Assembly (NCBI GenBank): GCA_032027165.1
Contig: JAVSMO010000001.1
Location: forward strand, 1,600,253-1,664,252
Direction of reading: 5' to 3'
Length of the DNA stretch: 64,000 nucleotides
From: Denitratisoma sp.
GTDB taxonomy: Bacteria > Pseudomonadota > Gammaproteobacteria > Burkholderiales > Rhodocyclaceae
In this document: piece by piece, positions 45,057 to 55,736 of the stretch
Numbering within the stretch: position 1 is the stretch's first letter
Layout: every line of letters begins with the position of its first letter
Notes under the pieces: model-generated
Told to the model about the DNA's origin: nothing
The model's database searches: none
Seen by the model: the letters and a program-made list of their open reading frames with translations, nothing else
Program-made: the position numbers and the translations under genes

Positions 45057-46211
45057 TCAGGCCTCGTCCGGTTCGGGATTTTCCACGGCGGCACCGATCG
45101 GAGCTGCCGTTTTCGGTGCGCGCGCGGCGATCTTCGGCGTCGGGCAGCTGACGTCGCCGCATTGCGCGCGGTGGCGCAGCGCGTGGTCCATCAGCACCAG
45201 CGCCAGCATGGCTTCGGCCACCGGCGTGGCACGAATGGCAACGCAGGGATCGTGGCGTCCATGGGTTTCCACCGTCACGGGCCGGCCCTGCTTGTCGATC
45301 GACCGGCGCGGCAGGCGGATGCTGGAAGTCGGCTTGACGGCGACATGCACGACGACTTCCTGTCCGCTCGAGATGCCTCCCAGGGTACCGCCGGCATTGT
45401 TCGAGAGATAGCCCTCCGGCGTCATTTCGTCCGAATGCTCGGTGCCCCTTTGCGCAACACTGGCAAAGCCGGCGCCAATTTCGACGCCCTTCACGGCATT
45501 GATGCCCATCATCGCATAGGCGATGTCCGCGTCCAGCCGGTCATACACCGGCTCGCCCCAGCCGACCGGCACGCCCTCGGCCACCACGGTGACCTTGCCG
45601 CCGACCGAATCGCCCGACTTGCGCAATTGGTCCATGTAGTCTTCAAGCTTCGTCACGCAGTCCGGATCGGCGACAAAGAAGGGATTGGCGTACACGCCCT
45701 CCCACGACTTGAACGTTATCCCGATCGGCCCGAGTTGCGACAGGCAGCCGCGCACGACGATGCCATAGCGCTCGCGCAGCCATTTCCGGGCGATGGCGCC
45801 GGCCGCCACGCGCACCGCCGTCTCGCGCGCCGAGGCGCGGCCACCGCCGCGGTAGTCACGGATGCCGTATTTCTGCCAGTAGGTGTAGTCGGCGTGCCCC
45901 GGCCGGAAAGTCTCGGCGATGTTGCCGTAGTCCTTGCTGCGCTGATCCTCGTTGCGGATGAGCAGCGCAATCGGCGTGCCGGTGGTACGGCCCTCGAAAA
46001 CCCCGGAGAGGATCTCGACGGTGTCGGATTCGCGCCGCTGCGTGACGTGGCGCGAGGTGCCGGGCTTGCGCCGGTCCAGTTCGACCTGGATGTCTGCCTC
46101 GCTGAGCGCCAGACCCGGCGGACAGCCGTCGACGACACAGCCGATCGCCGGGCCGTGCGACTCGCCAAAGGAAGTGACGCAGAACAGTGTGCCGAGGGTG
46201 TTGCCGGACAT
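45057..46211 (-). CDS. aroC: Chorismate synthase
   Basis: FMN-dependent last enzyme of the shikimate pathway. 384 residues. Family signatures: [14 protein letters not shown] near the N-terminus, [20 protein letters not shown] and [17 protein letters not shown] in the middle, and the C-terminal [17 protein letters not shown]. Divergent from the small basic protein gene. Confidence 0.98.
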   Translation of the reverse strand: MSGNTLGTLFCVTSFGESHGPAIGCVVDGCPPGLALSEADIQVELDRRKPGTSRHVTQRRESDTVEILSGVFEGRTTGTPIALLIRNEDQRSKDYGNIAETFRPGHADYTYWQKYGIRDYRGGGRASARETAVRVAAGAIARKWLRERYGIVVRGCLSQLGPIGITFKSWEGVYANPFFVADPDCVTKLEDYMDQLRKSGDSVGGKVTVVAEGVPVGWGEPVYDRLDADIAYAMMGINAVKGVEIGAGFASVAQRGTEHSDEMTPEGYLSNNAGGTLGGISSGQEVVVHVAVKPTSSIRLPRRSIDKQGRPVTVETHGRHDPCVAIRATPVAEAMLALVLMDHALRHRAQCGDVSCPTPKIAARAPKTAAPIGAAVENPEPDEA

Positions 46212-46277
46212 GGGGCTGGCTGGAGTGAATTCAAGCGCGAGTTTATCATAGGGACATCATTCGCTTCCCCGGTAGCC

Positions 46278-46436
46278 ATGAGCAAAAGTCAGTCCCGGCG
46301 GCACGGCGCCAAAGGCCCCAAGAAACCCGCACCCGATCAGCCTGTGCCGAATTCCGCCATCCAGCCGGCAACGCGGTGGCAGCGCACGCAGCGCTATGCC
46401 TGGGACAAAGGGGGCGCCAAAGGCGGGCGAAAATGA
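46278..46436 (+). CDS. Small basic protein, function unknown
   Basis: 52 residues, MSKSQSRRHGAKGPKKPAPD to WDKGGAKGGRK; rich in Lys, Arg, Gly and Pro, likely disordered, nucleic-acid-binding in character. It is followed 2 bases later by a strong bidirectional terminator, which supports its being a transcribed gene. It lies in the gap divergent from aroC. No family recognised; the protein could alternatively be part of a longer leader. Confidence 0.55.
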   Translation: MSKSQSRRHGAKGPKKPAPDQPVPNSAIQPATRWQRTQRYAWDKGGAKGGRK

Positions 46437-46437
46437 A

Positions 46438-46460
46438 AAAGGCCGCTGCAGGCGGCCTTT
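46438..46460. terminator. Bidirectional intrinsic terminator
   Basis: AAAGGCCGC, TGCAG loop, GCGGCCTTT: a 9-bp stem with A and T flanks on both sides, serving the small basic gene (plus) and fadD (minus, stop 46479). Confidence 0.85.
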
Positions 46461-46478
46461 CCCCATGCAGCCTCTTGA

Positions 46479-48146
46479 TTACTTGGCCACTGTTTCGTCG
46501 CGCAGTGCCCGGCGCAGGATCTTGCCGACGTTGGTCTTCGGCAGCTCGGCGCGGAACTCGACCAATTTCGGCACTTTGTAGCCGGTAAGGTTTTCCTTGC
46601 AGTGGGCGATCACCGCCTCTGCGCTGAGGGCCGGGTCTTTCTTGACAATGAAGATCTTCACCGCCTCCCCCGACTTCTCGTCCGGCACGCCCACCGCCGC
46701 CACCTCCAGCACGCCCGGGTGCATGGCGACAACCGCCTCGATCTCGTTCGGATAGACGTTGAAGCCGGAGACCAGGATCATGTCCTTCTTGCGATCGACG
46801 ATGCGCACGAAGCCCTTCTCGTCCATCACGCCGACGTCGCCCGTACGCAGGAAGCCGTCAGACATGATGACCTTCGCGGTCTCCTCGGGGCGATTGTAGT
46901 AGCCGCGCATCACCTGCGGGCCGTGGACACAGATTTCGCCGGCTTCCCCGATCGGCAGGTCGTTGCCGGCATCGTCGCGGATGGCGACCTCGGTCGAGGA
47001 CACCGGCAGGCCGATGGCACCGTTGTACTCCTTCAGGTCGAGCGGGTTGATGGTCGCCGCCGGCGAGGTTTCCGTCAGGCCATAAGCCTCGATCAATGGC
47101 ACCCCGGTGACCTGTTTCCATTTGTCCGCCACCGCCTTCTGCACGGCCATGCCGCCACCAAGAGTGATGCTCAGCCTGGAGAAGTCGAGCTTGGCGAAAT
47201 CCGGGTCGTTGAGCAGGGCGTTGAACAGGGTATTCACGCCGGTGATGGCCTCGAAGGGATGCTTGGACAGTTCCTTGACGAAGCCCGGGATGTCGCGCGG
47301 GTTGGTGATGAGCAGGTTGCTCCAGCCGATCTTGAAGAAGGTCAGGCAGTTCGCCGTCAGGGCGAAGATATGATACAGCGGCAGCGCCGTGACGATGGTG
47401 CCCTGCTCGGGCAGGAAGGGCTTCAGCCAGGCGTGTGCCTGCTGCAGGTTGGCGATGATGTTGCGGTGGGTCAGCATGGCGCCCTTGGAAACGCCCGTCG
47501 TCCCGCCGGTGTACTGCAGGAAGGCGATGTCCTCGTGGCCGACCTCCACCTCCTTGAAGTCAAGCCGGGCGCCGCGCGCCAGGATGTCATTGAAGCGCAC
47601 CGATCCCGGCAGGCTCCAGGCCGGTACCATCTTCTTTACGTGCCTGACGACGAAGTTGACGATGGCGCCCTTGGGAAAACCGAGCATGTCGCCCAGGCTG
47701 GTGACGATGACGTGCTTGACGGGGGTTTTGGCGATGCATTCCTGCAGCACGCTGGCGAAGTTCTCGACGATGACGATCGCCTCGGCGCCGGAATCCTTCA
47801 ACTGGTGCTCGAGCTCGCGCGCCGTATAGAGGGGATTGCAGTTCACCACCGTGTAGCCGCCGCGCAGGATGCCGTAGATGCTCACCGGGTCCTGCAGCAG
47901 GTTGGGCATCATCACGGCGACGCGCGCACCCTTGGCCAGGCCCAGCGACTGCAGGTAGGCGGCAAAGTCGCGCGTATGCCCGTCCAGTTCGCCGTAGGTG
48001 ATCGACTTGCCCATGTTGGTATAAGCGACGCGGTCGCGGAAAGTGCGCACGCTGCGGTCGAACAACTGGCCGATCGACTTGAATTCATTGACGTCGATCT
48101 CCGCCGGCACGCCGGCGGGATAGCTCTTGAGCCAGGCTTTCTCCAT
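46479..48146 (-). CDS. fadD: Long-chain fatty acid-CoA ligase
   Basis: Activates fatty acids to acyl-CoA through an acyl-AMP. 555 residues. AMP-binding motif [18 protein letters not shown]; adenine and motif regions [11 protein letters not shown] and [19 protein letters not shown]; the C-terminal [19 protein letters not shown] and lysine in [14 protein letters not shown]. The N-terminal length and GxxTGxP features match FadD rather than acetyl-CoA synthetase. Specificity is inferred. Confidence 0.94.
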   Translation of the reverse strand: MEKAWLKSYPAGVPAEIDVNEFKSIGQLFDRSVRTFRDRVAYTNMGKSITYGELDGHTRDFAAYLQSLGLAKGARVAVMMPNLLQDPVSIYGILRGGYTVVNCNPLYTARELEHQLKDSGAEAIVIVENFASVLQECIAKTPVKHVIVTSLGDMLGFPKGAIVNFVVRHVKKMVPAWSLPGSVRFNDILARGARLDFKEVEVGHEDIAFLQYTGGTTGVSKGAMLTHRNIIANLQQAHAWLKPFLPEQGTIVTALPLYHIFALTANCLTFFKIGWSNLLITNPRDIPGFVKELSKHPFEAITGVNTLFNALLNDPDFAKLDFSRLSITLGGGMAVQKAVADKWKQVTGVPLIEAYGLTETSPAATINPLDLKEYNGAIGLPVSSTEVAIRDDAGNDLPIGEAGEICVHGPQVMRGYYNRPEETAKVIMSDGFLRTGDVGVMDEKGFVRIVDRKKDMILVSGFNVYPNEIEAVVAMHPGVLEVAAVGVPDEKSGEAVKIFIVKKDPALSAEAVIAHCKENLTGYKVPKLVEFRAELPKTNVGKILRRALRDETVAK

Positions 48147-48196
48147 TTCCCCTCCTGAGACTTGGTATCGGTTTATTTGACAGGTAACGAGACAAC

Positions 48197-48222
48197 CCTG
48201 CGCGCCGGTGGCGGCGCGCAGG
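48197..48222 (-). terminator. Strong hairpin after the CBS-protein gene
   Basis: CCTGCGCGCC, GGTGGC loop, GGCGCGCAGG: a perfect 10-bp stem 15 bases beyond the CBS gene stop. On the minus strand it is followed by GTTGTC, only a weak T-tract. It lies before the fadD start. Confidence 0.6.
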
Positions 48223-48237
48223 ACAAAACATCGAGAA

Positions 48238-48687
48238 TCAACTGCCGCCGGCCTCGGCAGGCCAGTCGCGGATGTAGGCCTTCAGCATGCGGTTCTCGAA
48301 GCTCTGCTCCTCGAGCACCGCCCGCGCCACGTCGTGGAAGGAAATGACGCCCATCAGCGTGCCGCCGTCCATGACCGGCAGGTAGCGCATGTGATGCTCG
48401 ATCATCAGGCGGCGCAGATCGTCGACTTCCATCCCCGGACCGGCCACGACGGGCTCGCGCACCATGACGCCCGAAATGGCCATGCCGCCCCAGGCTGCAC
48501 CGCCCTGCTGTACAGCCTTGAGCACCTCGCGGAAGGTCAGCATGCCGACCATGCGCCCCGCATCGAAGACGACGAGCGAGCCCACGTCCTGGCCAGTCAT
48601 GATCGCCACAGCATCGGCCAGCGTCTTGCCTGGCGCGATCGTGAACAGGGCCTGGCCCTTTACCGCAAGAATTTCGCTGACTTGCAT
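48238..48687 (-). CDS. CBS-domain pair protein
   Basis: 149 residues made of two CBS motifs ([20 protein letters not shown] and [20 protein letters not shown]), a Bateman module that usually binds adenine nucleotides and senses energy or redox state. No attached enzymatic domain. Stand-alone CBS proteins of this kind are common in betaproteobacteria; function unknown. Adjacent to fadD on the same strand and downstream of the addA-like gene. Confidence 0.9.
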   Translation of the reverse strand: MQVSEILAVKGQALFTIAPGKTLADAVAIMTGQDVGSLVVFDAGRMVGMLTFREVLKAVQQGGAAWGGMAISGVMVREPVVAGPGMEVDDLRRLMIEHHMRYLPVMDGGTLMGVISFHDVARAVLEEQSFENRMLKAYIRDWPAEAGGS

Positions 48688-48765
48688 GCTGTCCTCTTGG
48701 TTTTTTATGGCTTTATAGAAATTTCATCTTAGTCGATTGCGACCGGCCGGGAAAGAGTATTTACT

Positions 48766-51700
48766 CTAAATTTCCACGAACCCGCCGTCGCTGAAAACCA
48801 GCCCGCAGCGCACCGGACGGCCCGGGAAGAGCGCACCGACTGCAGCCCGGTACCCTTCCATCTGCGCACGATAGGCTTCCTGCAGGGCCGCTTCCGGTCG
48901 GCCGCTCTTGTAGTCGAGCACCCAGAAGCCATCCGGCATCTCGACCAGCCGGTCGATCCGCCCCACGCTCCCGTCGGGCAGTGCAAATTCGGCCTCGTTG
49001 AGCGCCCGCCGGTAAGCTGCCGGATCGAAGAATGCCTTCAACCGAGGCGCATCGAGGATGGCCCGGGCTGCCGAGCGGAACGCCGGCCAGTCGGCCGCCG
49101 GGATGCCCTGCGGCGGCCGACCGTCATCGCCTCCGGAACTGAGCCAGTCGAGGGCCGCATGAAGTTGCGTACCGTAGGCCATGCCGGGACTGGCCGCCTC
49201 ACGTCTCCGTCCCGCAGGGCCAAAGGCCAAATGCTGCGGCGGCGCGGTCGGGGGCGACACGGCAGGGGGGGGCGCGTGCGCCAGCGCCGGCGCCTCGCCG
49301 TGCACACCCTCGCCGCTGCCGAGGGCGGCAAGCGCCGCCCCGATGCGTTCCCAGAAACTGGTTTTTGTCCTGCTGCGCTCGGCGGCAACGCCGCTGGCAA
49401 TGAAGAACTGGCGTGCCCGCGTCATCGCCACATACAGCAGGTTGAGTTCCTCGCGCGCGGCAAAGTCCGCCTCGGCTTCGATCAACGCCGACCGGCGCGC
49501 ACCGCATTCATCCTTGCGCCCGAGCACCGACAGGTGCGCCGGCCGCGCCGATTCCGGCGGCCAGTCGAGCAGCAGCGACCAGGCCTCCGGCGGCTGGTGC
49601 GCGTTGTGGGCGTCGATCAGCCAGACGATCGGCGCCTCCAGCCCCTTGGCGCCATGGATGGTCAGGATGCGCACGCGGTCGCCGGCTTCCGCTGCCTGGA
49701 TCGTTCCCTCGTCCGGCGCCTCCTCGTCTCCCGCCCCGCCCAGCCGCGCCAGTTCATCGAGGAAGCGCGGCAGGCTCGGATAGCGCCCGGCATCGAGGCG
49801 CAGCGCCAGGGCGATGAAGGCCTCGAGGTTGGCCGCCACGCCCGGCCACATGGCTTCCGGTGCCGCGGCGCGATAGCGCGCAACGACGTCGCCTTCGTGG
49901 TAGACGCGGTCGAGCAGATCATGCACCGGAAGATGCGCGGCGGCTTCCCGCCAGCCGGCCAGCAGGCGGGCGGCACGGGCCAGCACCGCCGAAGCCGCGC
50001 CCTCCTGCGCGCTCGTCTGCAGACGCTGCCACCAGTTCGGCTCATCGCGCCCGGCCAGGTGCAGCAGGTCTTCGTCGCTCGCCCCCAGCGTGGGCGAGCG
50101 CAGGGCGTGGGCGAGGGACAGGTCGTCCGCCGTGGCCACCAGGCAACGCATGAGTGCCGTCAGGTCGGCGGCTTCGAGCGTGCGCAGCAGGCCGCCGCGG
50201 CCGACGCTGAGATAGGGAATGCCCGCGGCGCGCAGCGCCCGCTCGAATTCGGGCAGGACGCCGCGCCGGCGCGTCAGCACCATGATGTCGCCGTAGCGCG
50301 CCGGACGCGGACGCCCGCTGTTCTGATCGATCACAGCCCAGCGGCCGACCATCTCCCCGACGCGCCTCGCCAGCAGAGCCGCCTCGTCGCGGCGGCGGCC
50401 ATCTTCCGCCACCGCCTGCGGTGAAACCAGGGGATCGCGCAGTTGGGCGGACAAGGACTCGCCCGCTTCCCGTGCGCACAGGGGCAGCAATTCCACGCGG
50501 CCGGGCAGGGTTTCGTTCAGGCTGCGATGCGTCCTGAAATGGGCGAACTGCGGCGCGTCGGCAAAGACGCGGTTCACCACCTCGATGAGGCTCGGCGCAT
50601 TGCGCCGCGTCGTGTCGTTGGCCAGCATCCGCGCGCCATAATCGGCCCGCAGGAAATCGGCGGCGCAGTCGAAGACGCGCGGCTCGGCACGGCGGAAACG
50701 GTAGATCGACTGTTTCGGATCCCCCACGACGAAGACGCGCGGCCGGGCCGCGTCCGGCGCGCCGTAGGCGGCCAGCCAGGCCAGCAGGATCTGCCACTGC
50801 AGCGGATTGGTGTCCTGGAACTCGTCGAGAAGGATGTGCCGGTAGCGCGCATCCAGCCGCGCCTGCAGGAAGGCGGCGTATGACGCATCGGCGAGCATGC
50901 GCGAGACATGCCATTCGAGGTCGGCGAAGTCCATCAGCCGGCGTTCCCGCTTGTATTGTTCGAGCGCCTCCATCCAGGCCATGCCGGCGGTAAAGGCGTG
51001 CACGTTCAGCTCGTAGGCCTGCTCCTCGCGTCGGGCATCCGCTGTCGCCAGCACCCGCTCGCCCAGCCATGCATGCAGCTCGAGCAGGCGGGCGGCGGCG
51101 GCGCCGAAACGCTTGTTCGCCTCCTTGCTTTCTTTGCGCTTGCGAAGCGTGCCTTTCTCGGTCAGCAGGGCGGCGGCGACCAAGTTGAATCGCGCTGCAT
51201 TGTCGTCGGTGGCAAACGCCGATTCCAGTCGGGCCGCCACCTGCAACTCGCTGTCGAGGTCGCTGCGCCGCAGGATGCCGGCGTACTCGTGCAGCTTGCG
51301 CATGAACAACTCGTCGGCCAGCAGTCCGTCGATGGCGGCGGGCGTCTCCCCGACGCCGAGGCACTCGCGCAGGCCGGCCAGGGCCCGCGCCGGCGCGGCC
51401 TCGCCCTCCCCCGCATAGGCATGCCATTCGGCGCGCCGGTCGGACAGGTGGAACAGCAGCTTGCGGGTCGCCTCCAGGCCGAGATGCTGCAGCAGCCACA
51501 GCAGGGAGGCCGCCGCCGCATCGTTGCGCCGGCCGCAGGCCGCCGCGAAGAGCTGCCACACCTCGTCCTTCAGGCGGGCGCCGGCCTCATGCAGGACGAA
51601 GCCGGCCAGGTCGCTGGACAGCGGCGCGCCCTGCACCAGGCGCGCGAACCAGCCGTGAAAGGTGCTGACGGTCAGCGGTGGCTGGGCGGACAGCATCCGC

Positions 51701-52017
51701 TCATAGAGGCCGCGCGCGCGCGCCAGCGCAGCATCGATCTCCTCCGGCGGCACCGCACGCTGGCGCAGGAAGTCGCGCACTTCGTCGTCGCTGCCGACAG
51801 CGAGCAGGCGCAGCCAGTCCGAGAGGCGTTCCTCGATTTCGCGCGCCGCCTTGCGCGTGTAGGTGATGGCGAGTATCTCGCCCGGAGCGGCGCCGTCGAG
51901 GAGCAGGCGCAGGATGCGCGACACCAGCAGCCAGGTCTTGCCGCTGCCGGCGCAGGCCTCCACCACCACGGACTGGCGCGGGTCGAGGGCCTGGCGAATC
52001 AGGTCCGCGCCGCTCAT
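48766..52017 (-). CDS. addA: AddA-like UvrD/REP helicase-nuclease
   Basis: 1083 residues from ATG 52017. Superfamily 1A helicase motifs: Walker A ACAGSGKT (21-28), ITYTRKAAREIEERL (Ia), LLDEFQDTNPLQWQIL (II), RVFVVGDPKQSIYRFR (III), later motifs including ILTIHGAKGLEAPIV (V) and NLLYVAMTRARQ (VI). The C-terminus carries a PD-(D/E)XK nuclease with WVLDYKSGRPE and QMEGYRAA. Forms a unit with the next gene for double-strand end resection in recombination. Its ATG overlaps the AddB-like stop (ATGA). The longer upstream frame is not coding. Confidence 0.93.
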   Translation of the reverse strand: MSGADLIRQALDPRQSVVVEACAGSGKTWLLVSRILRLLLDGAAPGEILAITYTRKAAREIEERLSDWLRLLAVGSDDEVRDFLRQRAVPPEEIDAALARARGLYERMLSAQPPLTVSTFHGWFARLVQGAPLSSDLAGFVLHEAGARLKDEVWQLFAAACGRRNDAAAASLLWLLQHLGLEATRKLLFHLSDRRAEWHAYAGEGEAAPARALAGLRECLGVGETPAAIDGLLADELFMRKLHEYAGILRRSDLDSELQVAARLESAFATDDNAARFNLVAAALLTEKGTLRKRKESKEANKRFGAAAARLLELHAWLGERVLATADARREEQAYELNVHAFTAGMAWMEALEQYKRERRLMDFADLEWHVSRMLADASYAAFLQARLDARYRHILLDEFQDTNPLQWQILLAWLAAYGAPDAARPRVFVVGDPKQSIYRFRRAEPRVFDCAADFLRADYGARMLANDTTRRNAPSLIEVVNRVFADAPQFAHFRTHRSLNETLPGRVELLPLCAREAGESLSAQLRDPLVSPQAVAEDGRRRDEAALLARRVGEMVGRWAVIDQNSGRPRPARYGDIMVLTRRRGVLPEFERALRAAGIPYLSVGRGGLLRTLEAADLTALMRCLVATADDLSLAHALRSPTLGASDEDLLHLAGRDEPNWWQRLQTSAQEGAASAVLARAARLLAGWREAAAHLPVHDLLDRVYHEGDVVARYRAAAPEAMWPGVAANLEAFIALALRLDAGRYPSLPRFLDELARLGGAGDEEAPDEGTIQAAEAGDRVRILTIHGAKGLEAPIVWLIDAHNAHQPPEAWSLLLDWPPESARPAHLSVLGRKDECGARRSALIEAEADFAAREELNLLYVAMTRARQFFIASGVAAERSRTKTSFWERIGAALAALGSGEGVHGEAPALAHAPPPAVSPPTAPPQHLAFGPAGRRREAASPGMAYGTQLHAALDWLSSGGDDGRPPQGIPAADWPAFRSAARAILDAPRLKAFFDPAAYRRALNEAEFALPDGSVGRIDRLVEMPDGFWVLDYKSGRPEAALQEAYRAQMEGYRAAVGALFPGRPVRCGLVFSDGGFVEI

Positions 52018-54731
52018 GACGGCTCCCCGATGTGGTAATCCCGGCGGCACAGGCCTCGCATCTCGCACCAGGCGCAGGCCGCATCGACGCCATGCGCCGG
52101 CAGCGCGGCGCCGGCCCGCAGCGCCTCGATGGCGGCCGCCAGCCGCGCTGCTTGCGCGCGAGCCATGTTTTGCACGTCGGGCAGAGGCACGTCGACGGGC
52201 TTGTCGCCGTCCAGGGCAACGTAGGCCGCCTCGTCCACCCGTACGCCCTGCAGGAGGGCGTAACACGCCAGTTGTACGTCCTCTGCCGGGTCGGCGAGAC
52301 GCTGCTTCAGTCCCTGTGCATTCTTTGTCTTGTAGTCGAGTACCGCCTCGCTGCCGTCGGCCCGGCGATCCAGGCGGTCGACGCGGCCGTGCAGCACCAC
52401 CTCGCCGCCGTCGCCCAGGGGCAGGGCGATTTCGCGTACCAGTTCGCCCCCGGCGTAGCGCCAGCCGGCGGCCTCGCGCGCCTTCTGCCAGCCGAGGTAG
52501 CCGGGCGCGCACTTGAGCCAGCGCGCCAGCCAGGCGTGCTCGAGGAAGTTTTCCTCGATTTCGGGCGCAAACACCTCGTGGCTGACCGCTTCCAGTTCAG
52601 CCGCCAGCGCCTCATCCAACTGCCCTGACAGCCGTGGATGCGCGGCATGGAAGCGCTGCAGGATGCGGTGGACGAATTCGCCGTAATCGCGCTTTTCCAG
52701 CGCCTCGCGCACTTCCTCGACCTCGACGAGGCCGAGCATGCGGCGCGCGAAGAACTGGTAGGGGCAAGCCACCAGGCTGGCATAGGCGCTGGCCGACAGG
52801 CGCAGCGGCACCCGTTGCGGCGCAGCGGGGCGCGGCATGCTCGTGCCGCCGCCAGGTTGCGGTCCGAATGCATTGATCCCGGCATCCGGCGCGGCCATCA
52901 GGTCGTCGCCCCAGGCGCGCCGGTGCAGCACCGACAGCAGGCTCAGCTCCGGGCACAGCAGGTTGGCTTCGTCGCCGCGCATCGTCTGCCAGGTGGCCGT
53001 CACCTCGCCGCTGGAGACGATGAGGCCGGCGAGGTCATCGCGCAGGCGCGCCACCGCTTCTGCCGGCAGCGACAGTCCGAGTTCGACGCGCACCGCCTGG
53101 CTGCCGAACACGGCGCGGGAGCGCACGGGTGCCAGATTGTCGCGGTCGGCACCGATGAGGACGGCCGCATCGAAGCGACGCAGCCGGGTGGCCGCCAAAT
53201 GGGTCATGACGAGCGGGCTGTCGATGCTGCGGTCGACGAAGGCCGCGCTTTCGAGTTCGCGATTCAGCCACTCGCGCCACTCGCCGAAAGTCAGTCGCGC
53301 CGATACGGCGGACAGCTCCTCTCGCCGCGTGCGCAGCAACTCGAGCAGGGCCGCCCCGGCTTCGTCGCACGCCAGTCCGGGCAAGGCGCCGAGCGCATCC
53401 AGCGCCTGTTCCAGCCCGGCAAGCCAGTCGGCAACCGGGGCGCTGCCGCGCGGCATGGGGCGGCGCGCCGCCGCCACGCGCTTGATCAGGTCGACCGCAG
53501 CGCCGTAGCCGGCTTGCCGCGCCAGCACCGCCTCATAGCGGCCGAGGCCATAGGCCAGGTTGTGGCGCGCCAGCCCATCCTCGAGCTGCAGCAGGCCGGC
53601 CTGCCGCGACTCCTCCGGCTGGTCTGCGAAGACAAAGGGGGATTTGAGGAGGTCGAGCAGGTCGCGATGATAGGCGTCGGCCGCCACCACCTCCAGCCAG
53701 GCATCAACGAGAGCTGCCGCCCGCGTGGTGGAAAGCTTCCATCCTGTTTCGTCCTGCACCAGAATGCCGTCGCGCTCGAGCAGCGCCCGCGCACGCCTTG
53801 CCGCCACGCGATCGGCCGCCACCAGGGCTATGGATTTCCGGCCGGCGGCCAGCCAGCGACGCACCTCGGCGGCAACGGCCGCAGCTTCCTCTTCCAGGCT
53901 GGCGGCGCCGATCAGCCGCAGGCGTCCTGCCAGCGAGCTCTCCGGCAGGGCCGTGCGCGCGACCTCGGCCCGCGCAGCCAGCGGCAGCGGTTCGTCTGTA
54001 CCGGGCGGCCAGACGAAATTCAGCGCCCGCATCAGCGGTTCGGCGACATCATCCCGCTGCGGCTGGAAAACCGTCACGGCCTGCCGCACCGCCCATGCCT
54101 GGCAGAAGGCCGCCTCGACCGGCCGCGGCTCACCCTCGCACAGCATAAACAGCGGTGCTGCCGCCTTCCCGGCAAGCTGCGCCAGCGCCTGCGCCATGGC
54201 GGCATGGCGGCCAGGGGGGCCGGAGGCCTCTGCCCGCCAGAGACGGTGCACCACCTCAGCCTCGAAGCGCAGGGGTTGCGAGCCGCGTGCATCGTAGGCC
54301 TGCTCAAGGCGGGCAAGGAATTCGTCCTCGTTCTGCGGCAGGCCGATGGCCCGCTCGTTCAGCTCGTCGAAGAGCGAGATCAGTTCAGCGCAGATCTCCC
54401 ACAGGGCGCTGTCGGCAAACCAGCCGCGCTCGCGCAGCAGCCGGTAGAGCGTCAGCTGGCGCTGGCTGTCCGGCTGGCCGCCGGCATTGGCGACGGCCGC
54501 CAGCTGGGCCAGGGTAGCGATGCGCGGCAGCAGCAGGGCGCAGCCGGAGGCCGCCGCCAAGGCCTGGCGCAAAGGGGGCGCCAGGGCCGGGCTGGGCAAT
54601 ACGATCAGGAGCGGGGACAGGTCAGGCAGTTGCGCCCGGCAGACCTCGACGATGCGAAAAGCGCAGTCAGCGACGAAGTCCGCCGAGGCGGGGATGCGAT
54701 GGGTGATGACGGGGCGCGCGGCCTCGGGCAT
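52014..54731 (-). CDS. addB: AddB-like PD-(D/E)XK nuclease subunit
   Basis: 905 residues. The N-terminal half has a helicase-like fold without a convincing Walker A, so it is probably structural. The C-terminal nuclease has VLDYKTKNAQ and the Fe-S-type Cys pattern: CPYQFFARR well before the domain and CAWCEMRGLC at the end, the C-x2-C-x5-C spacing of AddB. Partner of the downstream AddA-like helicase-nuclease; shorter than Bacillus AddB (about 1160). Preceded by fdxA. Confidence 0.9.
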   Translation of the reverse strand: MPEAARPVITHRIPASADFVADCAFRIVEVCRAQLPDLSPLLIVLPSPALAPPLRQALAAASGCALLLPRIATLAQLAAVANAGGQPDSQRQLTLYRLLRERGWFADSALWEICAELISLFDELNERAIGLPQNEDEFLARLEQAYDARGSQPLRFEAEVVHRLWRAEASGPPGRHAAMAQALAQLAGKAAAPLFMLCEGEPRPVEAAFCQAWAVRQAVTVFQPQRDDVAEPLMRALNFVWPPGTDEPLPLAARAEVARTALPESSLAGRLRLIGAASLEEEAAAVAAEVRRWLAAGRKSIALVAADRVAARRARALLERDGILVQDETGWKLSTTRAAALVDAWLEVVAADAYHRDLLDLLKSPFVFADQPEESRQAGLLQLEDGLARHNLAYGLGRYEAVLARQAGYGAAVDLIKRVAAARRPMPRGSAPVADWLAGLEQALDALGALPGLACDEAGAALLELLRTRREELSAVSARLTFGEWREWLNRELESAAFVDRSIDSPLVMTHLAATRLRRFDAAVLIGADRDNLAPVRSRAVFGSQAVRVELGLSLPAEAVARLRDDLAGLIVSSGEVTATWQTMRGDEANLLCPELSLLSVLHRRAWGDDLMAAPDAGINAFGPQPGGGTSMPRPAAPQRVPLRLSASAYASLVACPYQFFARRMLGLVEVEEVREALEKRDYGEFVHRILQRFHAAHPRLSGQLDEALAAELEAVSHEVFAPEIEENFLEHAWLARWLKCAPGYLGWQKAREAAGWRYAGGELVREIALPLGDGGEVVLHGRVDRLDRRADGSEAVLDYKTKNAQGLKQRLADPAEDVQLACYALLQGVRVDEAAYVALDGDKPVDVPLPDVQNMARAQAARLAAAIEALRAGAALPAHGVDAACAWCEMRGLCRRDYHIGEPS

Positions 54732-54746
54732 GGCCAGCGCGGAAAT

Positions 54747-55070
54747 TCAGCGTTCCAGCTTGTCCAGCTTGTCCTTCGCCTTGGCCCACTCGTCCGCATC
54801 GGGCAAGGGATCCTTGCGTTCGACGATGGGCTTCCACAGCTTGGCCAGCTCCGCATTCAGCGCCGTGAAATGCTTCTGCGCATCGGGCACGTCGTCCTCG
54901 GCATAGATGGCCTCGACCGGGCATTCGGCCACGCAAAGGGTGCAATCGATGCACTCATCGGGGTCGATGACCAGAAAATTGGGACCTTCACGAAAGCAAT
55001 CGACCGGGCAGACATCCACGCAGTCGGTGTACTTGCACTTGATACAGGCTTCGGTCACCACATAAGTCAT
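54747..55070 (-). CDS. fdxA: 7Fe-8S ferredoxin FdxA
   Basis: 107 residues from ATG 55070 ([20 protein letters not shown]). Cys pattern C9, C12, C17, C21 plus [13 protein letters not shown] indicate one 3Fe-4S and one 4Fe-4S cluster. The C-terminal helical extension is typical of FdxA. Electron donor in the cytoplasm; partner unknown. Fifteen bases upstream of the AddB-like gene. Confidence 0.96.
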   Translation of the reverse strand: MTYVVTEACIKCKYTDCVDVCPVDCFREGPNFLVIDPDECIDCTLCVAECPVEAIYAEDDVPDAQKHFTALNAELAKLWKPIVERKDPLPDADEWAKAKDKLDKLER

Positions 55071-55322
55071 GGCGGTGTTCCTTCGTGTTCTAAGGGATGG
55101 CGGAATCAGGATTGTGTATGCGGATATTAGCATAGGGCAAGGCGCCCCTCCGGCGTCGATTCCCTTTCTCTTCCCTTGCGGCGGCTTTTTCGCTACGATA
55201 GCCGGCACAAGCAAAAAGCAGCCTAGCAAACCCCGGCTTTTATTCCTGCACTACCGCATCACGACCCTTGATCTTTCCCGGCGCACAGGCGGCCGGCCAC
55301 CCAATACCATTGCGAGGAAACA

Positions 55323-55649
55323 ATGAGCGAGCACATTCATTACGTCACCGACGCCAACTTCGAGTCCGAGGTGCTGCAATCGGCCACTCCCGTCCTGGTG
55401 GACTACTGGGCCGAATGGTGCGGTCCGTGCAAGATGATCGCCCCGATCCTGGACGACGTCTCCAAGGAGTATGCCGGCAAGCTCAAGGTGGCCAAGCTCA
55501 ACATCGACGACAATCAGGAGACGCCGGCCAAGTTCGGCATTCGCGGCATCCCGACGCTGATGCTGTTCAAGAACGGCAACGTCGAGGCGACCAAGGTCGG
55601 CGCCCTCTCCAAATCGCAGTTGACCGCCTTTATTGACAGCAACCTCTGA
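55323..55649 (+). CDS. trxA: Thioredoxin 1
   Basis: 108 residues with WCGPC and the cis-Pro loop GIPTLMLF. General disulfide reductase. Divergent from fdxA across 252 bases. Followed by rho in the same direction, the conserved trxA-rho pair. Confidence 0.97.
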   Translation: MSEHIHYVTDANFESEVLQSATPVLVDYWAEWCGPCKMIAPILDDVSKEYAGKLKVAKLNIDDNQETPAKFGIRGIPTLMLFKNGNVEATKVGALSKSQLTAFIDSNL

Positions 55650-55736
55650 AAGACTTACAGTCCGCCTAAGTCTTCCCCGCGCCGCGGCAGAAAAAAAACG
55701 GTTCTACGGCGGCGCGGATTCGGTTTCAAACCCCAA

